A stretch of 64,000 bases of DNA from Segetibacter koreensis DSM 18137. GTDB taxonomy: Bacteria; Bacteroidota; Bacteroidia; Chitinophagales; Chitinophagaceae. The position numbers were made by a program, and so were the translations under genes. Position 1 is the stretch's first letter. Each line of letters opens with the position of its first letter. The stretch covers positions 63,133 through 127,132 of the forward strand of contig NZ_KB893318.1 of the NCBI RefSeq assembly GCF_000374045.1, written 5' to 3'. The notes under the pieces are model-generated. The model was not told the DNA's origin and searched no databases. It worked only from the letters and a program-made list of their open reading frames with translations. Below are positions 36,940-46,900 of the stretch, one piece after another.

Positions 36940-37182
36940 TTAGTTGTTTTTTTCAATTGCCTTATCCATGTTGTGGCCTACCAGGTAACCAATAATTGCA
37001 CCTGATGCTGCGCCAAATATTATCCATACAAGATCTGCACCTTGTGTAAAAAAAGCTACTGCCAAACCGAGAATTGCTGCCAGAATAGCTAATATTAAGG
37101 CGGCGCTGCGTTTGGCTTTTGCAGGAGTATGATGAACCTGCACGTGATGATGGTGTTTATGTCTGTTTCTGCTTTGAGGCAT
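36940..37182 (-). CDS. Small His-rich membrane protein with glycine zipper
   Basis: An 80-residue protein. The N-terminal 18 residues hold seven His (HKHHHHVQVHH) and are basic. Two hydrophobic helices follow (about 28-46 and 50-70), the second with a Gly-x3-Gly-x3-Gly pattern (GAASGAIIGYLVG), then a charged end. It has no signal peptide; the His-rich end is probably cytoplasmic. The His cluster could bind Ni, Zn or Co ions, but no metal gene is adjacent. It is divergent from the Gfo/Idh/MocA gene. I recognise no named family. Confidence 0.65.
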   Translation of the reverse strand: MPQSRNRHKHHHHVQVHHTPAKAKRSAALILAILAAILGLAVAFFTQGADLVWIIFGAASGAIIGYLVGHNMDKAIEKNN

Positions 37183-37366
37183 AAAAAAATGTTTATATTG
37201 AAGTTAAGAAAAGAGAATGAATTGCTTCAAAAAAATCGCTGGTTAAGAAATAAACGATTGCGGTTGGGGCAAGTTTTATTAATATCAATACACATTTTTC
37301 TTTTTTTCTAAATTGTGTATTCTGATTACATTTATTGCTCTATTCATTCACTTTCACATTTGCTGT

Positions 37367-38803
37367 ATGGAAACAACGAATAAGACATCACGTCGTGATT
37401 TTTTAAAAAGCACTTCTATTGCTGCTGCCGGATTTGTAATTGTTCCACGACATGTATTAGGCCGCGGCTTTACGGCCCCAAGTGATAAATTAAATATTGC
37501 CGGTATAGGTGCAGGCGGTAAAGCTGAAGTAAACCTTCCCTATGCTTATAAAACAGGCGAAGTAAACATAGCAGCTCTATGCGATGTTGACGATAGGATG
37601 GCTGTTAATGCACGCAAAAGCTGGCGTCAAGCGCCCTACTATAAAGACTATCGTGAACTGTACGATAAAGAAGCTAAAAATATAGATGCGGTAATAGTTA
37701 CTACCCCCGACCATATGCACGCACCTATTGCATTGGCAGCTATGCAACTAGGCAAACATGTATATTGTGAAAAGCCTTTGACACACGATATTTACGAAGC
37801 AAGGATACTTACACAGGCAGCAAAGAAATACAAAGTAGTAACGCAAATGGGCAACCAGGGAAGCAGCGGTGATGATACGCGGCTGGTAGAAACGTGGATA
37901 CAGGATGGAGTAATCGGCGATGTACATACAGTACATGTGTGGACGAACCGACCCGTGTGGCCGCAAGGAATTCCGACACCTACAGGAAAATTTGACGTAC
38001 CTAAAGAAGTAAATTGGGATTTATGGCTAGGTACTGCACCACATCGCGATTTTAATCCTATTTATATTCCGGCAAACTGGCGCGGATGGGTCGATTTCGG
38101 CACCGGTTCTTTGGGCGATATGGGGTGTCATTTTATAGACGTTCCTTACCGTGCTTTAAAACTCGGTTATCCTTTATCTGTTGAATGCAGTGTTGGCTCG
38201 GTTTATACAGGTTTTTTTAAAGAAGCAGTTTATACAGACAGTTATCCTCCATCTTCAAAAACACATATACAATTTCCTGCGCGTGGTAGTATGCCAGCTC
38301 TTGAGTTAGTTTGGTACGATGGGGGAATTAAGCCAAGGCGACCAGATGAATTATTGCCGGATGAACCTATGGGTGAGGTGGACGGCGGAATTATTTTTGA
38401 AGGAACCAAAGGTAAACTAATGGCAGGACTATTTGGTAGAAATGCCACCTTGCTTCCCACTAATAAAATGAAAGGAGCTAATTTACCTAAATCTAAATAT
38501 CCTTTTGTAGAAGGTGGCTCTGAAGGACACCAGCAGCAGTGGGTAAGAGCATGCAAAAAAGGGCATGGCACTTACACCAGTTCCCCATTTGACATTGCAG
38601 GGCCGTTAACCGAAACAGTAATAATGGGTAATCTCGCTGTTCGCAGTTATAATTATAGTGAAACAAATGCGAAAGGGGAGAACATTTATCCTGGCAGAAA
38701 AAAGTTATTATGGGATGGTCAGAATATGAAAGTTACAAACTTTGAACCTGCCAATCAATTCGTAAAAAGAGAATATAAAGGAAATTATAAGCTGAATTTA
38801 TAA
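37367..38803 (+). CDS. Tat-exported Gfo/Idh/MocA-family oxidoreductase
   Basis: A 478-residue NAD(P)-dependent sugar or inositol-type oxidoreductase. The frame opens at a TTG (37313), but ATG 37367 (METTNKTSRRDFLKS) gives the Tat signal with twin Arg in SRRDFLK and the hydrophobic stretch TSIAAAGFVIVP. The Rossmann part has IAGIGAGGKAEVN, CDVDD, VIVTTPDHMHAPIALAAM and the catalytic-Lys motif HVYCEKPLTHD. The C-terminal alpha/beta domain includes GDMGCHFIDVPYRAL. These exported enzymes often take part in 3-keto-sugar chemistry or sugar-epimer formation. Confidence 0.93.
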   Translation: METTNKTSRRDFLKSTSIAAAGFVIVPRHVLGRGFTAPSDKLNIAGIGAGGKAEVNLPYAYKTGEVNIAALCDVDDRMAVNARKSWRQAPYYKDYRELYDKEAKNIDAVIVTTPDHMHAPIALAAMQLGKHVYCEKPLTHDIYEARILTQAAKKYKVVTQMGNQGSSGDDTRLVETWIQDGVIGDVHTVHVWTNRPVWPQGIPTPTGKFDVPKEVNWDLWLGTAPHRDFNPIYIPANWRGWVDFGTGSLGDMGCHFIDVPYRALKLGYPLSVECSVGSVYTGFFKEAVYTDSYPPSSKTHIQFPARGSMPALELVWYDGGIKPRRPDELLPDEPMGEVDGGIIFEGTKGKLMAGLFGRNATLLPTNKMKGANLPKSKYPFVEGGSEGHQQQWVRACKKGHGTYTSSPFDIAGPLTETVIMGNLAVRSYNYSETNAKGENIYPGRKKLLWDGQNMKVTNFEPANQFVKREYKGNYKLNL

Positions 38804-38825
38804 AACTGACATAACCAATCTGAAC

Positions 38826-38880
38826 GGCAGGAGGTTTATTGTATAAAAGTTAAAACATTACATTTTCTTCCTGCTATTTT
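38826..38880 (+). terminator. Probable terminator of the Gfo/Idh/MocA gene
   Basis: GGCAGGAGG and CTTCCTGCT form a 9-bp stem with two G-U pairs and a 32-base loop, followed by ATTTTT. The large loop lowers confidence. Confidence 0.45.
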
Positions 38881-39035
38881 TCTAACCAAACTACTACTGC
38901 TTTACAAATAACAGCAGTAAAAATTCTCTCCATTTCCTTAAGTAAATAAGTGCATTATCTAAAAGAGATTTTTGGATGGCATTGTATTGGTACTGTATAT
39001 TTTTCTTACCATATTGCTGAATTATTTTTAATATT

Positions 39036-39764
39036 ATGCGTTTTACTAATAAGGTCTGTATTGTTACCGGTGCAGGTTCCGGAATAGGTAGAGCTACAGC
39101 TTTACGACTTGCAAATGAAGGTGCCTCTGTTGCGATAGTTGACAGAAATGAACAAGGGGGTAACCAAACGGTTGACCTCATTACACAACAAAAGGGAATA
39201 GCCCTTTTTATAAAGTGTGACGTGGGAATTGAAGACGAAATAAAGCACGTAGTTGATACAACAGTAGAAAAATGGGGTAAGGTAGATGTACTGGTAAATA
39301 ATGCAGCAACAATGACTTTTAAAAAAGTTATTGACCTGACGGCAAATGAATGGGATATGGTAATGCATGTAAACATCCGTTCAGTGTTTTTGTTTTGCAA
39401 GTATTGTCTTCCGCATATGAACCATGGCTCGGTCGTAAATATCAGTTCGGTGCATGCACATGAAACAACTGCTAATGTTATTCCTTATGCCACGAGCAAA
39501 GGCGCAATGGAAGCTTTTGTTCGAGGTGCCAGCCAGGAATATGCTTCTACAAAAGCACGTTTTAATTGTGTGGCACCCGGTTCGGTTGATACGCCTATGC
39601 TTAGAAATAATCCTAACGTCAAAAGTGGTATTGAGAAATTGACAGGCGCTATTGGCAAGCCGGAAGAGTTGGCTGCTGCCATTTGTTTTATTGCGTCAGA
39701 CGAAGCAAGTTTTATAAACGGAACAACCCTTGTAGCAGATGGCGCAAGGCTTGATATTCTTTAA
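39036..39764 (+). CDS. Short-chain dehydrogenase/reductase
   Basis: A 242-residue classical SDR with the NAD(P) motif TGAGSGIG (11-18), Asp36 after the second strand (VAIVDRNE, favouring NAD(H)), NNAAT in the fourth strand, and the triad Ser138, Tyr151, Lys155 (YATSK). The C-terminal GTTLVADGARL is normal. It ends nine bases before the GH1 gene and is almost certainly cotranscribed. It probably oxidises the sugar freed by the glycosidase, but the substrate is not known. Confidence 0.93.
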   Translation: MRFTNKVCIVTGAGSGIGRATALRLANEGASVAIVDRNEQGGNQTVDLITQQKGIALFIKCDVGIEDEIKHVVDTTVEKWGKVDVLVNNAATMTFKKVIDLTANEWDMVMHVNIRSVFLFCKYCLPHMNHGSVVNISSVHAHETTANVIPYATSKGAMEAFVRGASQEYASTKARFNCVAPGSVDTPMLRNNPNVKSGIEKLTGAIGKPEELAAAICFIASDEASFINGTTLVADGARLDIL

Positions 39765-39773
39765 CCTACGCCA

Positions 39774-40982
39774 ATGAATAAAACGTTATCAGAAGATTTT
39801 ATGTTTGCCACCGGCATTGAAAACAGTTATCCAACTATTCAATTGCCGGACGGTAGCATAAAAAGAGTAGATGAAATGGAAAAAACCGGTCATTACCAGC
39901 ATTGGGGAAGCGACCTTGAACTTGTACAATCTATGGATATTACCCACCTTCGGTATGGGCCCCCTTATTACAAAACCCATTTGGGCCCGGGGAAATATGA
40001 TTGGGATTTTGCCGATTTGATTTTCAAAAGATTGAAAGAGCTTAATATTAATCCTATTGTTGATTTGTGTCATTTCGGCGTACCTGACTGGATAGGTAAT
40101 TTTCAAAATCCTGACTTTCCAGCATATTTTGCAGAATATGCCCGTGCCTTTGCTGAGAGGTTCCCTTATCTTCAGCATTATACCCCAATAAATGAAATAT
40201 TTATCACAGCTACCTTCTCCGCTTTATATGGCTGGTGGAACGAAAGGCTTACCAGTGAAACCACTTTTGTTACTGCACTCAAACATTGCTGCAAAGCCAA
40301 TGTAATGGCAATGCAGGAGATACTAAAAGTACAACCAAATGCAATATTTATACAAAGTGAGTCATCAGAGTTTTTTCATCCGGCTTATCCTACCGCGCAA
40401 AAAATTGCCAACTTTTTAAATGAAAAAAGGTTTCTTTCTCTTGACCTTACCTACGGCTACCCGCTTACAGCGTCTATGTACCTATACTTAATGTCAAATG
40501 GAATGACGAAAGAAGAATATTGCTGGTTTCAGGATAACCAGGTTACTGCAAGCTGCATTATGGGCAACGATTATTATATAACAAATGAGCATGTTGTATA
40601 TCCTGATGGTAGAACAGAAGGGTCAGGTGAAATTTTTGGGTATTATGTTATTACTCACCAGTATTATAGTCGCTATCGCCTTCCTATTATGCATACCGAA
40701 ACCAATATTTCTATGCCTCACTCTGTAAGCTGGCTCTACAAGGAATGGGCAAACGTGCACCAGTTAAAACGAGACGGCGTGCCTGTTGTGGGATTTACCT
40801 GGTATAGCCTTCTTCACCAGGTGGATTGGGATAGCGCTTTGAGAAATGATGCAGGCAATGTAAACGAACTTGGTTTATTTGACTTAAATCGTCAAATAAT
40901 GCCTGTTGGCAAGGCCTATAAAAAGCTAATACAGCAATGGAGAGATGTGCTCGTTGTAGAAAGTTATGGATTAGATTTTTAG
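39774..40982 (+). CDS. Family 1 glycosyl hydrolase (atypical, short)
   Basis: A 402-residue (beta/alpha)8 glycosidase related to GH1 beta-glucosidases. The acid/base is Glu141 in TPINEIF (usual form TxNEP). The nucleophile is Glu309 in MHTETNIS (usual TENG). It has no signal peptide, so it acts in the cytoplasm. It is about 50 residues shorter than normal, both signature motifs deviate, and the first barrel strand (FMFATGIENSYPTIQLPDG) is unusual. Substrate preference is therefore unclear. Its operon partner is the SDR. Confidence 0.85.
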   Translation: MNKTLSEDFMFATGIENSYPTIQLPDGSIKRVDEMEKTGHYQHWGSDLELVQSMDITHLRYGPPYYKTHLGPGKYDWDFADLIFKRLKELNINPIVDLCHFGVPDWIGNFQNPDFPAYFAEYARAFAERFPYLQHYTPINEIFITATFSALYGWWNERLTSETTFVTALKHCCKANVMAMQEILKVQPNAIFIQSESSEFFHPAYPTAQKIANFLNEKRFLSLDLTYGYPLTASMYLYLMSNGMTKEEYCWFQDNQVTASCIMGNDYYITNEHVVYPDGRTEGSGEIFGYYVITHQYYSRYRLPIMHTETNISMPHSVSWLYKEWANVHQLKRDGVPVVGFTWYSLLHQVDWDSALRNDAGNVNELGLFDLNRQIMPVGKAYKKLIQQWRDVLVVESYGLDF

Positions 40983-41124
40983 AAAAAATAACTTTAAAAC
41001 GGAATTCTTCGCATTGGTATAATGAACGCATACTTTTAGTTGCCAACTTTTATGTTTGGTGTTTACATAGGATCACGTGTTCATAAACATCTACTAATTT
41101 TTTTTGATCGTTTTAAGATTTCAT

Positions 41125-43389
41125 CTATTCTGGCAAATACACTCTAAAGGTTGCTCCTTTTCCAGGTTCACTTTCGGCAGATATAATCCCGTTATGATTT
41201 TCTACCACTTTTTGCACAATGGCCAGCCCTATTCCAGTTCCCGGATACTCACTACGGCCATGTAATCGCTGAAATACTTTAAAAATACGTTCTACTTCTT
41301 CTTGTTCAAATCCTATCCCGTTATCTTTAATTTCTATCTCGTGAAAAGAAAGCAATAAGCCATTTATTTCTTTCTTTACTAAAGCCCATTTTAATGATAT
41401 TACAGGAGGAATTTCCTCTTTACTATACTTAAGGGAGTTACTTATAAGGTTTTGAAACAGTTGTCTTAATTGCACAGAATCTCCTTTTACCTGCGGCAGT
41501 TCACCTGCTAAAATAACTGCTTTTTTTTCATTAACCGTTGCTTCCAGATCAGCAATTACCTGCTGTAGCAAATCTTTTAAACTGATAGTTTTAAAAGCGG
41601 AGGGCTTAGTGGACAATTGGGAATAAGAGAGAAGATCATTTATAAGTTGGCTCATGCGTTGCGTTGCCGCTATCATACGGCCAAAAACTTTTTTGTTTTC
41701 TTCACTCAACTCATCTGCCACATCTTTTTGTAACCGTTCAGAAAAAACTTGTATTTTACGTAAAGGCTCCTGCAAGTCGTGTGAAGCCACATATGCGAAT
41801 TCCTGTAGGTTTTCATTTGATTTTTTTAATTGATTTATCAAAGTTTCTAAATCAATCTGAAGTTTCTTCAACGTTGTAAGTTCATTAAGCGTAACAAGTA
41901 CACCGTCTTCCATTTTTGTCGACATTATATCAAACCACGCATCTATATCCTCGCCTGTATAATGCATTTCAAACCGGCTTGTTTCTCCTGTCTGGTAGGT
42001 AGATTTATATTGCTCAAAAAGTCCGTTATTTTTGTAAGCAGGATAGTATTCGCTAACAAGTTTATTCTTTACGGTCTCCGGTTGCTGACCAGAATAAGCG
42101 GCGAAAGCATTGTTGGTAATTCCAAATCGAAAATCAATTATTCCTCCGTCTTTATCTTTTACCGGAAGCAGGTAAGATATACCGGAATGCGCGGTATTAA
42201 TAAAATTTAAAAGCTGATCTGCCGACCTTTCCACCTCTAACTGTACTGTTTTAGAAGAAGTAATATCGGTAAAAACAATAATTAAATGTTCATCATCCAT
42301 TTTGGAAATACCCAATTCTAACCACTTATGCAAAGATTTTAAATAGTATTGTGCTAAAAAAGGTTTCCCGGTTTGTAGAGTTGAAGCTGCCTCCTTAAAA
42401 AGCTCGTTTGACAGTATCTTCGCATCAATCAGTGAAATTTTATTTGTTATCAGCTCTTTTGAAATACCTGTAATCTGTGTTGCAGCTTCATTTGCAAGAA
42501 TAGCAGCACCATCTATAGGTACTCCGTCTTCATTTCGAATTATATTAACAACGCAAATGCCGCTGGGAGAATATTTTAGAATATTGTCTAAAAGCGTGCT
42601 TTGCTGTTGTATCTGTGATAATGATTGCTTTTCTTGTGTTATTACTGTAAAAGTAACCAGTAATCTATTTTCTCCGATTTTAGCCAGGGAGATATCGTAC
42701 CAATCATCGAGGTTTTCGCCCTTGTAATAAATTTCTTTTCGTGTACGCTCACCTGTTTCTATAACCGTGCAATTTAAATCAAATACTCCGGTATCCTTAG
42801 CTGTTGGGAAGAGGGATAAATACTTTTTGCCCTCAACTTCTTCCGGGTTTTTGCCGGTCACTTCTGTAAATGCACGATTTATTTTTATTATCCGCAGATC
42901 TTCAATCTTTCCATTTTCATTCCTAATGGCTTCACAGACAAAAACAGCGTTAATAGATGTATCAAGTATGGTATTCAAAAGTTCTGCCTGCTCCTGCAAC
43001 TTCCTTTCGGCATCAACCTCGCGTTGTATACTTAAAACTCCATCATTTACCCTGGTACTTACAACCTGTACATGTTTTTGCAAATAATCGTTATAATAGC
43101 TCGATTCTTTGCTGGTATTATTTTCATAAACATAAACGCTTTCAGCAAACACAGTCTGTTCACAATCACCTTTCAGCAAATTGTCTTTTATAAGATGCTT
43201 TTCCAAATCCGCCTGTTGACCAAAACCCATCATGATTGCTGCGGATTTATTGTAATAGCAAACAACAAAATCTGTTATAACTCCATTTCTTGTATTATCC
43301 TGGTATAACGGTTTCATCCACAATGCAGAATCTGTTTGAACATCAAGCAGTTGTTTAATCAATAGTTCGCCTTTCGTTGAGTTTTGCAT
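41125..43389 (-). CDS. Soluble multi-PAS sensor histidine kinase
   Basis: A 754-residue cytoplasmic kinase without transmembrane segments. Four PAS-type units (about 15-130, 140-260, 265-385, 390-510) are followed by a coiled linker, the phospho-accepting His537 (YVASHDLQEPLRKI), an N-box (NLISNSLKYS), G1 (DNGIGF), F (IFKVFQRLHG) and G2 (GTGIGLAIV). There is no receiver domain and no response regulator beside it, so it is an orphan kinase that must talk to a distant regulator. The PAS units may sense redox or small ligands. It stands alone on the minus strand. Confidence 0.95.
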   Translation of the reverse strand: MQNSTKGELLIKQLLDVQTDSALWMKPLYQDNTRNGVITDFVVCYYNKSAAIMMGFGQQADLEKHLIKDNLLKGDCEQTVFAESVYVYENNTSKESSYYNDYLQKHVQVVSTRVNDGVLSIQREVDAERKLQEQAELLNTILDTSINAVFVCEAIRNENGKIEDLRIIKINRAFTEVTGKNPEEVEGKKYLSLFPTAKDTGVFDLNCTVIETGERTRKEIYYKGENLDDWYDISLAKIGENRLLVTFTVITQEKQSLSQIQQQSTLLDNILKYSPSGICVVNIIRNEDGVPIDGAAILANEAATQITGISKELITNKISLIDAKILSNELFKEAASTLQTGKPFLAQYYLKSLHKWLELGISKMDDEHLIIVFTDITSSKTVQLEVERSADQLLNFINTAHSGISYLLPVKDKDGGIIDFRFGITNNAFAAYSGQQPETVKNKLVSEYYPAYKNNGLFEQYKSTYQTGETSRFEMHYTGEDIDAWFDIMSTKMEDGVLVTLNELTTLKKLQIDLETLINQLKKSNENLQEFAYVASHDLQEPLRKIQVFSERLQKDVADELSEENKKVFGRMIAATQRMSQLINDLLSYSQLSTKPSAFKTISLKDLLQQVIADLEATVNEKKAVILAGELPQVKGDSVQLRQLFQNLISNSLKYSKEEIPPVISLKWALVKKEINGLLLSFHEIEIKDNGIGFEQEEVERIFKVFQRLHGRSEYPGTGIGLAIVQKVVENHNGIISAESEPGKGATFRVYLPE

Positions 43390-43423
43390 GGTAAGGAAAA
43401 TGAGAATAATTAGCTGTTTTTAG

Positions 43424-43458
43424 AATAACAACCATCTTTTGCAAAAGTTGATGTTATT
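43424..43458. promoter_or_regulatory. 35-bp dyad-symmetric element upstream of the histidine kinase
   Basis: A perfect 12-bp palindrome CTTTTGCAAAAG (43436-43447) is flanked symmetrically by AATAAC (43424-43429) and GTTATT (43453-43458). It lies 34 bases before the kinase start. On the minus strand it overlaps AACTTTTG, one mismatch from the -7 box, as expected of an operator. Confidence 0.5.
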
Positions 43459-43931
43459 TTTTTGGGAATAGTTTTAGTTGATTAATTCTTACATTTCAAA
43501 GCTGCCTATTTTATAAAAAATACTATCATGTTTGCTTTAATAGGAGACAACAAAAGACACTTTTGTATTTGCATTTTTAAAATGAATAATATGTATTAAG
43601 AAGGTAATAATGTGAATAGGATTTTTGAAAGTAATACCGATATTAAAATACTTTTTAATTAAATTTTTTTAAACTTTTTCTATTAAAATTGCAGCGGCTT
43701 TATTCTTTGTGGAATTGTTTTTATCCCAATTATCTTTGAAAATAACCTCTTTAATTCAATACCTTTTTTCAGCGATCTGAATTTAATCTGCCAATAAATA
43801 AAATTCGTTGCAACTTTTTTATTGGCAGTCAAATCTTTTTTGGTAAAAATAGTATTCTTTTTAAATGACTTAATTATTTCTTGCATTCATTAAATTAAAA
43901 ATAGTACTACTATCACAATGATAACTATATT
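43459..43931. other. Intergenic region, histidine kinase / PKD-repeat gene
   Basis: Highly AT-rich. A 67-codon minus-strand frame (43683-43886), very Lys-rich, has no recognisable domain and is probably not a gene. No hairpin of note was seen and no promoter for the PKD gene could be fixed. Confidence 0.4.
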
Positions 43932-46900
43932 ATGGCCAAAAAGCTAAATACGATTGCAATCAGAAGTTTATTGCTTGTATTTATATTTCTTCCAACAATC
44001 GTAATGTCGCAATTGCATGCAGACTTTTCGGCCAATCCTCTTTCAGGCTGTCCGCCAATGATTATCAATTTCACAGATAGTTCCGCTGGTGACCCAACTG
44101 CATGGAAATGGGATTTTGGAAATGGCACCGGTTCTGCAGTTCAAAATCCGGTAGCTACATATCTCAATCCTGGTACTTACACTGTCAAACTTGTTATCAG
44201 AAACGGAAGAGGTATCGATTCTGCAATAAAAAGTCAATATGTGGTTGTTAATGCTTTACCTGGTGTTGATTTTACGGCTTCTGCTACCACAGGGTGTTTT
44301 CCATTAAAAGTAAATTTTACAGATCGAAGTCTTGCCGGTTCAGGCACTATTACCAATTGGGAGTGGGATTTTGGCGACGGCACCGTGTCTTTTGAGCAAA
44401 ACCCGCTACATATCTATACGATCAATGGCAATTTCAGAGTTATACTTAAGGTCACTAATAGTAATGGTTGTGTTCAATTTACTTCCAAATCCTCTTATAT
44501 CCGTCTTAAAAATGGTGTGCAAAGTAATTTTGAATACACCTCACTAGCTGGTTGCCATACGCCTGCACCCGTTAATTTTATTAATAAGTCTATTGGTACT
44601 GGAGACTTAGCTTTTAAGTGGGATTTTGGAGACGGTATCACTTCTAAAGACCCTAATCCGCTTCACTATTATCAGAATGGAGGTGTGTACACGGTGAAAC
44701 TGATTACAACTAATAGTTATGGTTGTACAGATACTTTAATCAAACCTAATGCAATAAATATTGGTTTCGTAAAGGCAGACTTTGCAAAACCTGATGTTGC
44801 TTGTCCCGGAAGTGCTTTTCAGCTTACAAATACATCTAATCCTTCTTCATACGTTGGTTCTTTCTGGGATTTTGGTGATGGTACATTTTCTACCGAGGCA
44901 AATCCGTTAAAATCCTATTCAACTTCAGGCAATCACCAGGTTAAACTCGTTACAGATTTTGGTTCCTGTAAAGACTCGATAGTTAAGGTAATGAATGTTT
45001 TGCCTAAACCTGTTGTGAACTTTACAGGCGTGAATAATAAAAGCTGCAGTGCGCCTTTAAACGTTAGATTTAATAATACTACGGCAAATAGTATTTCTTA
45101 CGTATGGAATTTTGGTGATAGCTCGACATCAACTCTTCAAAACCCTGCACATACGTATTTGTCTTTAGGCAGTTATACCGTAAGTTTAGTCGCAACCAGT
45201 ACCAATGGCTGTACAGATACGGCAGTAAAAGAAAATTTTGTAAAAATAGTTCCTCCCACAATTAGTTCTATCGCCAGCCTTCCAGTAAAAGGATGCCTGC
45301 CGCTAACCATTAAACCCGTTCCTGTTTTTGCCGATAGCAGTCTGAAAGTAAGCAGTTATTTTTGGGATTTCGGTGACGGAACAACTTCAAAAAAAGCAAA
45401 GCCTACTCACACTTATACTACAGCTGGCAGCTTTACCGTTAAATTGGTTATTAGATCTTCCGGGTGTACAGATTCAATAGTAATTGTAAGCGCAGTAAAA
45501 GCGGGTATTAAACCTATCGTCGCTTTCGGAGCTAATTCCAGAAACATTTGTGCGTCAAAATCCCTGAAATTTACAGACCGGTCAACGGGGGGAACGGTTA
45601 CTGAATGGTTATGGAATTTTGGAGACGGAAATACTTCTATTGAACAAAATCCTTCGCATTTGTACAGGGATACAGGCTACTTTGCAATTTATTTAGTTGC
45701 TACCAATTACGGCTGCAGTGATACTCTTAGGAAAAAAAGATACATTCATGTTAAGCCTCCTGTAGCTAGGTTCGATACGGCTTTTTTATGTAGCAGCCCT
45801 TTAAACAGAAATTTTATTGACAAATCAATTGGTGCTAAAACATGGAGCTGGGATCTTGGGGACGGAACAACTTCTACTGCAAAAAAAATTACTCATACTT
45901 ATGCCAGCACTGGTTCTTACCCGGTTTCTTTAATAGTAACAAATGGAGCCTGCAGTGACACGGTTAAAACCGACGTTGTTGTAATAAAAGAGAAGGGAAA
46001 GTTAGATGTAACTAATCCCGTTAGCTGTATTAATACTAGTGTTAACTTTTCTGTTTCTAACGTTAACCCCTCTAATATCCGGTCTTACGCGTGGTATTTT
46101 AACGGTATTACAGAGCCGGTTGCTCCTGTATTTCTTAACCCCGCTACTACTCAGTATACTGAACCAGGCAGGTATCCTGCGGCAGCAGTTATTACTGATA
46201 TTTTAAATTGTCCTGATACTTTGTATCCTGCTGCCCCAATAACTATTTACGGGGCAAAAGCTAATTTTCAAAGTTCAGTTCCCGGCGCGTGTTTTGGAAA
46301 TACAATAAGCTTTAACGACTCTACTAAAACAGATGGAATTCATCCTGTTGCTAAATGGCTCTGGAATTTTGGAGATGGGGTGAGTCAGACGTTTACCAAA
46401 CCTCCTTTTACGCACCAATATAATAACGAAGGGAAATTTGGGGTTGGTCTGACAGTAACCGATAGTTACGGTTGCGTAGACAGCATTTTTAAAACAGATA
46501 GTTTAAATATAATAAAACCTGTAGCTAAGTTTATTCAATCAGATACGCTCATTTGTCCTAACACTACTATCACATTTACAAACCAAACAAACGGATTAAA
46601 TAATATTTACCACTGGCAATTTGGCGATGGCGCTATATCTGATAGTATTAGTCCGCTACACACCTACCTGAAAGAGGGGAAATACGAGGTTAAACTTTTT
46701 GTATCAAATTTATACGGATGTAGCGATTCTCTTGTAAGTTATATTAATGTGGTTACAACTGCTTCCGGATTTGCAATGAGTGATACTTTTGTAAACTGTC
46801 CACCATTGACTGTAAATTTTACGAATACATCTATTGGATTTTCTCAGTTGGAATGGGATTTTGATGATGATGCTAAATCTACTCTCATTAATCCATCGCA

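Noticed and set aside
43683-43886. 67-codon Lys-rich minus-strand frame upstream of the PKD gene
   Set aside because: Lys and Ile runs expected from A/T-rich DNA; no recognisable domain or promoter.
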